Below are positions 32,968 through 42,833 of a stretch of DNA of 64,000 bases, piece after piece. Numbering within the stretch: position 1 is the stretch's first letter; each line of letters starts with the position of its first letter. The position numbers were made by a program, and so were the translations under genes. Source of the stretch: Persicaria tinctoria. Its lineage: Eukaryota; Streptophyta; Magnoliopsida; Caryophyllales; Polygonaceae. The notes below the pieces were generated by a model. That model saw only the letters and a program-made list of their open reading frames with translations. It did no database searches and was not told the origin of the DNA. Where the stretch lies: NCBI GenBank assembly GCA_037127255.1, contig JBANSL010000005.1, positions 62,681,909-62,745,908 on the forward strand, written 5' to 3'.

Positions 32968-33378
32968 CTGAGTCGCACATTGATCCCATTGTAAAATTCA
33001 TATTGCATCTCAACAGTTGGAAATTCAAATGGGTGTGTTTTCTTTTTATATATTTCATCAGGAACATCAAGTTCATAAACTGCATAAAGGTTACAAGGAT
33101 TAGGCAAAAGAAAATCCTTGTTACATGACCATGACAAAAACAAGCATAAAACCTTGCAAAGTTAATGTTGTTGAGGTACTTAGAATGGAATTTATGGTGA
33201 GACAGTAAAAAGAAAATGAGAGCTTGTATGGGAAACGGATAAAATGCATGTTTTTGGCTGCACAGTTGCATGCCACAAACTGACTTCCTAGTTCCTACAG
33301 TACAAAATGCATTCAAGCAGAGCCTTCAAACTCACCTATGGAGGTAAAATCATAAAAGTTGCCTCTGTCAAAGTATAG
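32968..33378 (-). pseudogene. VPS26: VPS26 (retromer subunit) pseudogene, two exons left
   Basis: Minus-strand exon 33378-33336 encodes YFDRGNFYDFTSI and ends at a good donor (G|GTGAG). The next exon, 33079-32968, starts after TTTATGCAG and continues in phase with VYELDVPDEIYKKKTHPF and VEMQYEFYNGINVRLR. Joined, these match the arrestin-like core of VPS26, the cargo-binding subunit of retromer on endosomes. The second exon ends CTCAG|GG, so its donor has lost the GT. No upstream start or downstream exons were recognised. It is a relic of an intron-containing gene, not a processed copy. Confidence 0.8.
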
Positions 33379-33579
33379 CTTTGACCGTGTGATATGGAAT
33401 CATAGACTTCACACAAAAGCTAAATTCAACCAGAGATCTTCCCTCATGAGTCGAGACGGCAAAAAAAAAAAAAGTGTTCAACAGCATTAGAAATGGAAAA
33501 AGCTATCTTGCGTGGAAATTCAAGTAAGAAGCTTGAGAAATCTATAGAAAAGAGAAACCCCAAAACGCAAAATCTACCT

Positions 33580-33840
33580 CAGAATGGGAAGAGTTGAAGA
33601 AAGCACAAATGTAGGAGAAGAAAGCAGCGACAAACGAAAGGCTGAAGAACACACAGAGACAAGCGGCTCATCGATGGCGGTAGATGTTGCGTTGCCTTAG
33701 ACGAAAGCGGCAAAATCCACACCCGATGACTCAGCTCTAAATTGAAGACAAACTGAGAGACAAAAACAGTCAAAAGAAGAGAGATTAGGCAATCGAGTTT
33801 CAAGTTCAAGTTAACCATGTACTCAGTCTGTACTCAGTGA
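33580..33840 (-). other. Exon-like segment in minus sense, not recognised
   Basis: On the minus strand an acceptor-like TCTCTCAG precedes a GC-richer stretch ending at a donor-like GAG|GTAGAT. An open frame of about 79 codons is not similar to anything I know. It could be a 5'-UTR exon of the VPS26 relic or chance. Confidence 0.3.
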
Positions 33841-34149
33841 TGATAAAGGGATCATTGACAACAACGAACTCAACAACGTCCCTTACGAGAACCACCCAAG
33901 CAACCAATCAGTTGATTCTTCCGAAACTTGAACAGAAACACCATCAAATACTCAGATACATCATGCCAAAGAAGTTTTTTGCATAAAATGATGAGATTAG
34001 AGTCATTTCCATTGATTCTGAATTTGAGTTTTTTTTTAAAGCACCAAAAAACATGAGAGAGAGAACAACACGGACTGCTATAAAGCTGGATTAATCGACC
34101 TTGCGACTGCCGCTACATGAATTTGAAACCCAAATTTAAAAATTCGAGT

Positions 34150-34543
34150 AAAGGGGATACCTGAGATCGGTCATGTTCGGTTGGAGTTCAGGTTTGGATT
34201 CAGACGAATCGGGAAGACGGAGACCAGAAATATGGAAGATCGTCACTTAGATCGGATTCATCAGTATATAGGTGGCGGTAAACGTCGGAAGCGAGCCCCA
34301 ATCATGCTTGCCGATGCATAACTGATTGAATCGGTAGAGCAAGAAGAGAAGGGAAACTTTCTGGTGGAAGAGGCGGTGACCAAAGCCCACGATTGAAAAT
34401 TAGATGAGAGAATTGGAAAAGGTGGCAAAAGGCTATAAGCAGTAGCGGCGGAGGCGGCAAAGACTCCGACGAGAGATGAACTCCAGAGATTCGGAGAAGG
34501 GCCTGCGAACTGAGGGAGAGAGAGGAACGTGGAAAGGGAAAGA
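34150..34543 (-). other. 5'-UTR/first-exon-like sequence
   Basis: The minus strand reads as a CT-rich leader (TCTCTCTCCCTCAGTTCGCA) followed by GC-rich text and a donor-like CTCAG|GTATCC at about 34165. A short upstream-type frame is present. It probably belonged to the VPS26 gene or another minus-strand gene, and the LINE derivative at 34560-36234 split it. Confidence 0.4.
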
Positions 34544-34559
34544 GACGGAGCTTTTAGAT
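34544..34559. repeat. Target-site duplication, left copy
   Basis: GACGGAGCTTTTAGAT (16 bp) is repeated at 36235-36250. Confidence 0.9.
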
Positions 34560-36234
34560 TTTTTTTTTTTTTTTTTTTGATTAGGAAATAATTCGAGACC
34601 GGACAGGCCCGGATCTCGAGAGACCGACAAAGTCGGCAGACGGTAACCCGTCTAAACATACAACATAGCAAAATGAAATACAACACGGAAATAGTAAACA
34701 GTCACCTAATACAACAAAAGAACTACACTAAATAAACCCGGAAAACCCCAGACCCTAAGCACACCAACGGACACAGCAGCGAGAAGAGGGAGACCCGGCA
34801 AGGAGAAGTGGATAGCGAGCGCATGGGACAGCCTAGCTGACACGATGTCTCACCGCCGGAAAGACGGAAAGCAGAAATCCCCGAAGGGCGAAGACGGCTC
34901 CTGGGGTAGTGTGGATCACACGACGTTCCCTCCACCTAGATGAAGGATCTTCGGAGACCACGAACACCACTAACACGATCACTTCGATCAACCAGGGCCG
35001 CAGAACTGCTCCTCAACCGAAACTAACCACGGATCCAACAGACAGAACTCCAACCAACTCGAGAAAGTGAAGCACGCCCGCGGGAGGACGAAGAGCGCAA
35101 GATAAACCGGAATTTATTTACACGAGTTATTTTATTTTTTACTTTATTTTATTTTATTTTATTTTCAACAATCTAATCGGGCTGCCCTGGGCCCAAGGCA
35201 TAACCTTGGGCCCAAAGCACAGCCCGACATTAGGCAATCCAACAAGCTCGGGCCACCATCGGGCCCAAGGCAAGCCCGATGGCCAAAGAAAGCCGGAGAG
35301 AACCCAGGTAAATCGGGATTACGCCTCAGAGAAGCGTGCCAAGCAAGGAGAGGCAAGGATGATCGCAAGCGACGCACAGGCTGAACTCCGACGGGGGAGG
35401 CAACAACCAGCCACCGAACGAAGCCCAGTCGGCACCAAACTCGGACGAAAGGCCAGACCAAACACCGGGAGAGATGGGAGGACAGGAGAGAGCCCAGCCA
35501 ACTCCACCGATCGAAACGACGCCCTGGCGAACAGGAATCGCCGACGGCCGAGGAAGAGGAAAGAGAAGGAGGCGGACTGAGAGCCCGACAACCCAACACT
35601 ACCACCCACGAGACCGGATTGAGGGAGAGTATAGATGGAAGAGCGGAGAAAGCTCGAGAACCGAGGCGGAAATGGCCGAATTGGCCACCCGGTACACACG
35701 AGCCGCCGCGGATGAAGGAGAAGGAAGTATTGTCGGCAGAGGCACAAAATCGCCGCCGGATGTACCCAAGGCCTAAGCCAGAGATCGGGGGTACCACCAC
35801 CAGGAGTAAAGGAGGGTACAATCCCCAATTTGGACCGTCGGAGCCAAACAGCGGCGGTCGGAGCAAGAAAAAGGGCTAAGCCGACGGGAGACGACGGGAG
35901 GTTTGTATACAAATGTGAGTTAATGGGTGTGCCCGGTGATATCCTGGGCCGAGGAAGCGAGGCTCCCGGAGTAGATTGGGCCTCCCGGAGGAGGAGGTAG
36001 TAGATTCAATTGAATTGAGTATAATAGTACGGGAGAAGATGGGGTGAGGCCGACCGAAGCCGGAGTTGAGCGGCCAAGGCCGAGACTCTCCGAAGAGAGG
36101 AGATTGGGCTCTCCGAAGAGAGATTTAGGCTCTCCGAGGAGAGATTTGGACTCTCCGAAGAGAGATAGAGTCGGAAGTATTGGTCGGTGCTTACCTGTGC
36201 ACTGCCATGGAAGGAGGAGGGAGTAGCAGGCGGC
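34560..36234 (-). mobile_element. Non-autonomous LINE-type retroposon, 1.7 kb
   Basis: A perfect 16-bp target duplication and a T-run of about 20 at the plus-strand left end show a poly(A)-tailed retroposon read on the minus strand. The 3' end reads CGAATTATTTCCTAATC then A-run, like the LINE at 1430 (CGAAATCTTTCCTAATA). The body lacks RT; it is GC-rich with a 233-codon frame (35866-35165) of Leu/Ser/Pro-rich sequence that I do not recognise. Four tandem hairpin repeats sit near the 5' end. It may be an internally deleted LINE or a composite mobilised by LINE proteins. Confidence 0.85.
36088..36172. repeat. Four tandem 21-24 bp hairpin repeats
   Basis: Each unit contains CTCTCCGAAGAGAG or CTCTCCGAGGAGAG, a perfect small hairpin, with spacer GATTTAGG, GATTTGGA or similar. 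They lie about 60-145 bp from the 5' end of the retroposon, where LINE promoters can carry tandem repeats. Confidence 0.8.
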
Positions 36235-36250
36235 GACGGAGCTTTTAGAT
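36235..36250. repeat. Target-site duplication, right copy
   Basis: GACGGAGCTTTTAGAT, partner of 34544-34559. Confidence 0.9.
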
Positions 36251-37757
36251 GAAAAGACCGAAAGAGACACTGAAATGAAAAAATCAACAATTTTAAATTG
36301 AAACTTTTGTGGGTGTGTAGGCCATTGATCACTTCAATTCATCAGTCATCAACGGTGGAGAGTAGTTCCTTATAAGAAGAAATATCGACCGTAGATAGCG
36401 GCAATAGTGAACGGCCCAGATCTTCTGAAATCAAATGTTACAGCCACTTTTATAGGAGTAAGGATATAAGAGCACCAATGCGGTGCTGTTCCCATGGAGT
36501 TCTATTAAAAACTCTACCATAGAGTTAAATAAATCTCGTCCATTGATTTCGATTAACGGCTGAGATTAAAACAATTAAAATTTCTATCTTTAATTAGAAA
36601 AAAAGGACTAAAAAAAAGAAAACAAACTATGGAGAGAATCAGAGAGAGCAACTGTCGACTGTCGAAGAGTTACCTCAAAGGCTCAAACTCTTTCTCAACC
36701 CATCAATGGTGCGCAAGGAGATAAGGTGTCGCCCGGACGTACGATCTCGTCGATGGCTGGGTCGGGCTTTCATTAAATCGTTCTTGCCTCGTTGATATGG
36801 AATGCCCCGCCGACCGGAGAACTCATAGCTTTGCTTCTAACTGGCTCTTATAGGCTCCACGATGGATATTGCTCCCTCTCCGACCTTTGCCTGTCGTTTG
36901 CCTCCCTTTGAAGATAGAGATCCAGAATTTCGATGGCGGACTAGGCAACTCCTCTTGAAGATGCCTCGATCTATCAGGTCTGTGAACCCTAATTTGTCAA
37001 TCCGTAAATCCTAATCTTTGTTTTGCCCTCTAATTTACCCGATCAATATGAGGGGATTATTTCATTTTATCCCTAAATTAATTTGTGCAAGTTGGTTGGT
37101 TTGATTACACTTGGTTTTGCTTGCTGATTGAATATGAATGTTGAGTTGGAAGGCTTTCCCGTGGCCTTGTTGCAGATGTGTTCTATGACCCTGTCGCAAA
37201 AATGTCCATTGATTAATATGGTGTGGCAATGCCTTGAGAACTGTTTGTTGTCAATTAGCATAGTATATCCTGAATTTTTGTTGTCAATTCCTGAGTTTTT
37301 ACAAGAGTAAGTATATGCCCCTGTTACTGGATTCCCAATGCCTAGTTTGGTTGTTTGGATTAGTTGTATATTTATATACTCGTGTTACTGAACAACCTGC
37401 AATGAATTGAAGAGCCAAGGCAAAAAAAACCTTCAAAAGCAGGAGTAGTATATGTGCTATATTAACACCTCAATAAAATCACCTTGACATGAGCCTAGAC
37501 CGTGCTATAATGACATGAAAATACAGTATACCGTAATGGTCTCTTTAGAGATCAGTCATTCATGTTAAAATACGATAAATTACCCACTGATTCAATGGTT
37601 CAATATCTACTCTGCCAGGCTTAGTCATAGCAGTAGTCTTCTCTGAGTTTTCAAAATTTCAGGCAGGCTTTCTACCATGGGATGTGGAGGAAGGGCACTT
37701 CCTTGGCTCATTGTGTAAAGAACAATTAATCTATTGTGATTTATGATGTAATTTCGT

Positions 37758-37828
37758 AGCCTATTAGCTCAAGCGGTAGAGCTATGTGTTTTTACACATC
37801 GGTGTGGGTTCGAATCCCACGTAGGCTT
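37758..37828 (+). tRNA. tRNA-like sequence, possibly a tRNA pseudogene or SINE head
   Basis: The acceptor arms AGCCTAT/GTAGGCT, a D arm GCTC...GAGC with box A (TAGCTCAAGCGGTAGAG) and a T arm GTGGG-TTCGAAT-CCCAC with box B all pair. The anticodon stem ATGTG/CACAT leaves a six-base loop TTTTTA instead of seven, so the anticodon (possibly UUU) is uncertain and the gene is probably not functional. Confidence 0.5.
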
Positions 37829-38284
37829 CAAAACTTGTAATTAACGCTCGAATGAATAAGTCTTGTTGTCATAAAAATTACAACAAACATTAGTAAGATA
37901 GCAACTACCAACAACTTACTGTCATAAAAAATATAGGAAAAGGGGGTGGTTTTTTATGTTAAAATGCATATATATTTTTATTAAATCAAGTTCAATTAAT
38001 TAAGCAAAATTACAGGGCAATTGGTTCCTGTACAAATCAGTTTAGCTTGAGTAAGTGCAGTCAGCCAAGCACTTAGCCACAGATATATCCATATATATTT
38101 TATTGATTTCAGTCAATGGCTATGATGGAATCCATTGCCAAATTATATATGAGATGCAACAATATAGAAAAAAAACATCTGAAAAAATTCAAATCTTTTG
38201 ACAGTTCAAGATGGATCACATAAACTAGACCAAATCACTTGACGAGTTGAAGGTTTGTTTTTCTTCTAGCATCGCCATTCCATA

Positions 38285-38593
38285 TCATAGGTAATCTTGC
38301 TCATCTGAATTAACAGTCTCACAAGCAACTCTCTGTTCAGATGATTCAATTTTAAGCTCATCCCCCCATTCAGATCCTTTCAAAAACTTAGCATCTGATA
38401 CAACTCGCTCACTGCAATCAATTCCCTCCTCACCATCAATCCGCAAACCCTTGCCACCAACATCATCTCCACTTCCTTCTAACTCGTTCTCTAAATGATC
38501 AACAATATAGAAAAAATTCAAATCTTTTGGCAATTCAAGATGGATCACATAAAATACTTTATGTAGACAAATTCCAAAACCAAAACTTGGCAA
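38285..38593 (-). other. Unrecognised acidic open frame
   Basis: About 100 codons with an acidic second half (NELEGSGDDVGG, DGEEGIDC) lie downstream of the FAR1 exon in minus sense. It could be another exon of the same captured gene. About 50 bp at its 5' edge (TTTGGCAATTCAAGATGGAT) also occur at 38190-38225, so part is duplicated sequence. Confidence 0.3.
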
Positions 38594-38743
38594 TTACAAC
38601 TGCACAGAAAGGAACATAAAATTTCATGACAGCATTAATGCACAGAAACAATAAATAATACTGAAGCTCAAAAAAAAGGATGTCATTACAATCTAACAAA
38701 GACATTGTCAAAATAGAAAATTTCATGACAGCATACTATGCTA

Positions 38744-39121
38744 CTAACACAATCTTTGTGACCTCAGTAGGTGACTGGTCTCTGGCAAATGAAGGAGGTG
38801 ATTGTGCTCGGATACAAAATCATGTACTTTGTATTTCTTTGTTTCCTTGATCAGTGAAAAACCAATCCGTACTTTGCATCCTGTTCTAGTTTCAGCCCGG
38901 TCTCGTTTACCCAAGTTATCTCCCTTGCCAATCGCACGATGACCCTCTTTAGCACATACAAATCTTCTCGAAGTCACCTCTCCACTCTTATTCTTATTCT
39001 CATAATGTTTGCGGACATTAAATCCCATCTTTTGTCCATATTCTTTCTAGAATTTCCACACATCCTCTACAGAATCAAACACCATGCCTATTTTGGGGGT
39101 CGATTCGACCGAAGTCTCCAT
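38744..39121 (-). pseudogene. FAR1-type DNA-binding domain exon, premature stop
   Basis: From ATG at 39121 the frame reads METSVESTPKIGMVFDSVEDVWKF, then TAG (39049-39047) where the family has Tyr, then KEYGQKMGFNVRKHYENK, SRRFVCAKEGHR, RTGCKVRI and FVSEHNHLLHL. This is the WRKY-GCM1-like zinc-binding domain of FAR1/FHY3 transcription factors and related MULE transposases (Cys, Cys, His, His visible). The frame ends shortly after the domain (SQRLC stop) where the family continues, so the transposase-like core is missing. A leader intron acceptor (TTTGCAG) lies just upstream at about 39195. Confidence 0.85.
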
Positions 39122-39551
39122 GTCTATTTTGATACTACACTGGGACGAGAGAAACTTTGTGCATTGAATTGATAGAATTACAATGAATCAACCTGCAAAG
39201 ACCATAAAGTGGTGCAAAATTAGTAATCCGAATTTGATATAAGTCAATATTAGGAAGAATGAACTGATAGAATGATGAAACTACAGTAGAGAGGAGATGA
39301 ATTTCACAATAACTGATGAAGCAATGAAGCTGGCGGGAAGAAGTAAAACCGGATGTAGGCGTATCAAGCAAACAGTAGCGTATCAGGCAGTTACTTTCTC
39401 CATGATTTTTTTCCTTTTTAATCATCTCCTATTATCCTATTATATTGATAGATCTTAGCCATTAATTGAAATCAAGGGCTGGGATTTATTTAACTCTACC
39501 GGTAGAGTTTTAAATCAACTCTATGGGAACAACACCGCCCACATTGGGGTG

Positions 39552-39886
39552 TTTAAAGAATAAAATTAAGGAACTTAATAATAAAATAATAAAAGATGGG
39601 GATGTTTTATTAAGGAATGATGGGATAGGTTTGCTACTACAGAACTCTTAAAAACCAAAGAAAGAAAGAAGGTGGAAGGCATTTGTGAGAGGGTAGGAAA
39701 GAGAAAGAGAGGAGTTTTGGGTAAGTGGTGGGGTTATTTTTAATTTTATATTATTTAGTTTATAATAAAATGGGTTGTAGGGATGTGGGTAAAAAATTTA
39801 GTTGGGTTTCTTAAGGAGAGAGAAAAATAAAAAGGAGAGTTAAGGAACCGAATTGGGTTCCATGGATGCGGATGCTCTAAACATAT
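39552..39886. mobile_element. Possible MITE, right end visible
   Basis: The inverted right end reads TTAGAGCATCCGCATCCATG, a common plant MITE terminus with TTA-type flank. A clear left partner is not visible because the segment directly abuts the 36470 element. Sequence between is AT-rich and non-coding. Confidence 0.35.
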
Positions 39887-40129
39887 AATACCAAAATACA
39901 TACACAAGTAATGAGAAGAGAATGACATTGGAAAGATAAAAAAAACCTAACTCACGCTATCCCCATGTAAAACCCTACCAAATAACCAAAATTCAAATAA
40001 AAAACCACGTTCAAATCCAAAATGAAACAAAGAAATCCGTCACCAAAACCAAAACCCACAAAAATCATGAATAATAATCTTTAAAAAAAACGTTCAAAGA
40101 AGTTGTATGTGATGGAAATGAATCTTCCT

Positions 40130-41205
40130 TCTTAAAGGAAGAATTTGAACTGAAAAACACTAAGAAAAATAAAATGATATTCGACACCATCTCTTCACAA
40201 GAGGTGGGTGAAACCTCCTTGGGCAAGGTGATGGGGAGAAATGAAAAGAAGAAGGAAGCAGAGCGGAGAAAGATTGATATGAAAGCCTGTGTCAACATGG
40301 TTCCAAAGCTCAAGGAGAATGTTGAGAAGGTGAAGAAGGTGCCTCTCTTTGGCTACATCAAATGAGAGGCAATGGAATTGAAAAAACATAATATTAAGCT
40401 AAGCTCCATTCTGAACTTCTTTTCTAGAAGTTTTGAAGTGTTAGAAAGAGCCAATAACCAAATTGAGATCAGATTCTCTACCATAGCCGATAGAAGGAGG
40501 ATTTGGAGAGGGAGACCTTTCCATATCTTCAGCAACCTGCTGATTCTAAAGAGATGGTCTTTTACTTTCAATCCAATCACTAAATGAACCTTTGTGGCAA
40601 ACATGTGGATCAAAATGCCACAACTCCTAACTGAATTCTCAAGCTATGAGGCTCTTAAAACTATTGTGGAGGTGAACCAACCTGGTCAAGTTGGATCCCT
40701 ACATAGAGAAGGACGAGAAGGTCAACTATATATCCAAGAATGTTCATCATTGTTGATATTGATGTACTGTTTGAGGACATTGTTGTGGTACTAGATGAGT
40801 TTGCCGAGCCTTGTTTTTACAAAATCTGGTCTGAAGAATTTTCTAAAAGGTGTGGGAATTGTGAAGAAGAAGACCACATGTTCAATGAATGCCTTCTAAC
40901 AAAATCCTTGAAGAATTATATGAGCAGGCCAAATATCTTCAAGAAACCAGATGAGATAGCTCAAGAGGAAGAGATGAGAAAAAAGAATGAAATGTGGGAG
41001 CACATCTCTAGAGGGCAAGAAACTAGTAACTATAGCTAGTAAAGAAGTAAGAACTAGACATGTATTCTTGAAAAACATAGAGCTCCTTATTATTTATGTC
41101 ACTAGATATTTTTCTTCCGGGACACATCAGTCCAAGGGTTCAAGTGCTACCCTAAAGGAGAATGGAAAAGAAAGCAAATGCAAGGCGGTTAAAAAAAACA
41201 GATGA
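40130..41205 (+). pseudogene. LINE ORF1 relic (DUF4283-like and CCHC)
   Basis: Plus-strand frames with stops and shifts read IWRGRPFHIFSNLLILKRW and ANMWIKMPQL, the DUF4283-type nucleic-acid-binding region of plant L1 ORF1. Then come FAEPCFYKIWSEEFSKRCGN and a zinc knuckle CGNCEEEDHMFNEC (C-x2-C-x4-H-x4-C). ORF1 proteins coat LINE RNA. No ORF2 follows. The copy is old, with several stops. Confidence 0.7.
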
Positions 41206-41865
41206 AGAAAAGAATCAGACCGGGACCTAGGTTCCGGATCCAGATCCTTTTGGTTTGGAGGCACACACTGAGAATGAGGGATAAAAAGAAGTTAGTCTTA
41301 AAATAGTAGAAATGAGCAAGAATGAGAAGGAAGAAATGAAAACCACTAATGTTGAAGCACTCCCATGTGCCAAGGGAACCAAAACTGGTGCGACCTTGAG
41401 CGGATTTTGGATGAGAAGAGTATCAACATAGCCATACTTAAGAGGAAGATGGGAAAGAAAGGAAAATGACCCAAGAAGAGATTGAGATGATGCTTGGCAT
41501 CCTAGCTAGGTTTCAGGATGAGGTCATGCAACCTTAGTCCAAAGCGAGCTTCCATTCCCTCGCTTTCAATAAATATGTGGTTGTGAAGATGAATAACTAG
41601 TACATGGAAATGAAGAACTCTATATCATCAACAATGGATCAGGTAAAAGGAAGGAGGTATCAACAACCTTGGACACTGCCTGATCATCTACTTTAGAGGT
41701 GTCCAAGGAAAAAAAGAACTAGAATTTATATGAAGAAATCTCACACCAAGGAAGAAGCTAACCCAATTAAGAAACAAATGAATCTAAAACACCAGAACCG
41801 GACCTACAAACAATGAAACCACCACCTCTCTGTTTGTTCAGATTCATGCCTATCACTACACATAT
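41206..41865. other. No intact gene; decayed sequence between LINE and copia relics
   Basis: Lys/Glu-rich short plus-strand frames without a recognisable domain. Possibly the C-terminal tail of the LINE ORF1 relic. Confidence 0.35.
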
Positions 41866-42515
41866 ATTCTAGTGTACGTCGATGATTTCATAGGGTCCGA
41901 TGCTACATTTCTCCAATACTACATATTTTACTTCTGCAATGAACACCACTTTCTCGTTAAAAGACCTTGGTTCTCTTCACTACTTCCTTGGTGTTGAGGT
42001 CTTCATGGATAGAGGGGTCTTGCATCTTTCTCAGCAGAAGTACATTAGGGATCTTCTCTCTCGCGCTCATATGTTAGAGGCGAAGACTGTCTCCACTCCG
42101 ATGGATGCCAGTCACAACAAATCCCGTTGCTTGGATCCCGTTCTGAATCCAACATTGTATCACTAGATTATGGGTAGCCTCCAATATGACACCATCACTC
42201 GTCCATAATTTAGCTTTGCAGCCAATTTTGCATGTCAATGTATACATAGTCCCACTGAGTTTGCTTGGTCTAGTGTCAAGCGCATTCTGCAGTTCCTCAA
42301 AGTTACCTTAGATCATGACATCCTCATGCGTGCCTCCATCGACACCCATCTAGTTGCCTATACAGACTCTAGTTGGGCCTCTAATCAAACAAACTTCCGT
42401 TCCCAACATGGTTTTGTTGTGTATTATGGTGGTAATCTAGTTAGTTGGTCATCCAAAAAGCAATATGTTGTCGCCCGTTCAAGTACAAAGCTGAGTTTCG
42501 GGCTATTGCGTTTAC
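41866..42515 (+). pseudogene. Copia reverse transcriptase/RNase H fragment
   Basis: The fragment reads LVYVDDFI (catalytic YVDD), FSLKDLGSLHYFLGVEV, SQQKYIRDLLSRA and then RNase H pieces AYTDSSWASNQTNFRSQHGF and SWSSKKQYVVARSSTKL, with several stops. It is cut off at the LTR starting at 42516, which therefore inserted into it. Confidence 0.8.
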
Positions 42516-42706
42516 TGTTGAAATATGATTCAAACGTTATTTTAGGAAGAATTCAATTAAGCAAATCTATTATTAATGTGTAAATATTAATAGCCTAGGA
42601 CTTTTCTATTTAAGTTATGTATTTGTTTCATTTTAAATTAAGAAGAAGAAAAGCAGTAATCTTCCTCTACAAACATTTCATTGTTCTTCATCTTCTTTCT
42701 CTAACA
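42516..42706 (+). repeat. 5' LTR of a truncated copia element
   Basis: It begins TGTTGAAATATGATTC and ends near TCTCTAACA, about 190 bp, and is followed at 42719 by the primer-binding site. No matching 3' LTR is in the window. Confidence 0.65.
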
Positions 42707-42718
42707 AATCCAATAAAT

Positions 42719-42730
42719 TGGTATCAGAGC
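42719..42730 (+). other. Primer-binding site for initiator-Met tRNA
   Basis: TGGTATCAGAGC is the standard plant copia primer-binding sequence. Confidence 0.8.
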
Positions 42731-42833
42731 AAACACATTTTTCTGGGTTTATATCCAGTGAATTGAGAGGAAAAAAAGTGAGAGATTATACACAAGGGAA
42801 ACAAGGGTTGAGAGAAAATATTAATTGTTCAAA

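Larger units (their letters stand above)
36470..39551. mobile_element. TIR element carrying an FAR1-type exon, 3.1 kb
   Basis: The left end (CACCAATGCGGTGCTGTTCC then AAAACTCTACC, ATAGAGTTAAATAAATC and TTGATTTCGATTAACGGCT) is repeated inverted at 39432-39551 with about 80% identity by eye. Inside are a 5'-leader-like GC-rich block at 36640-36980 (+), a tRNA-like sequence, and a broken FAR1 exon with its own leader intron (-). FAR1 genes and MULE transposases share ancestry, so this could be a decayed MULE or an element that captured a host gene. The target duplication is unclear (GGATATAA against AAGAATAA), so the superfamily is open. Confidence 0.7.

Noticed and set aside
35165..35912. Leu/Ser/Pro-rich frame of 233 codons in the 1.7-kb retroposon
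   Set aside because: Overlapped by other long frames on both strands, no domain seen; mentioned only as part of the element.
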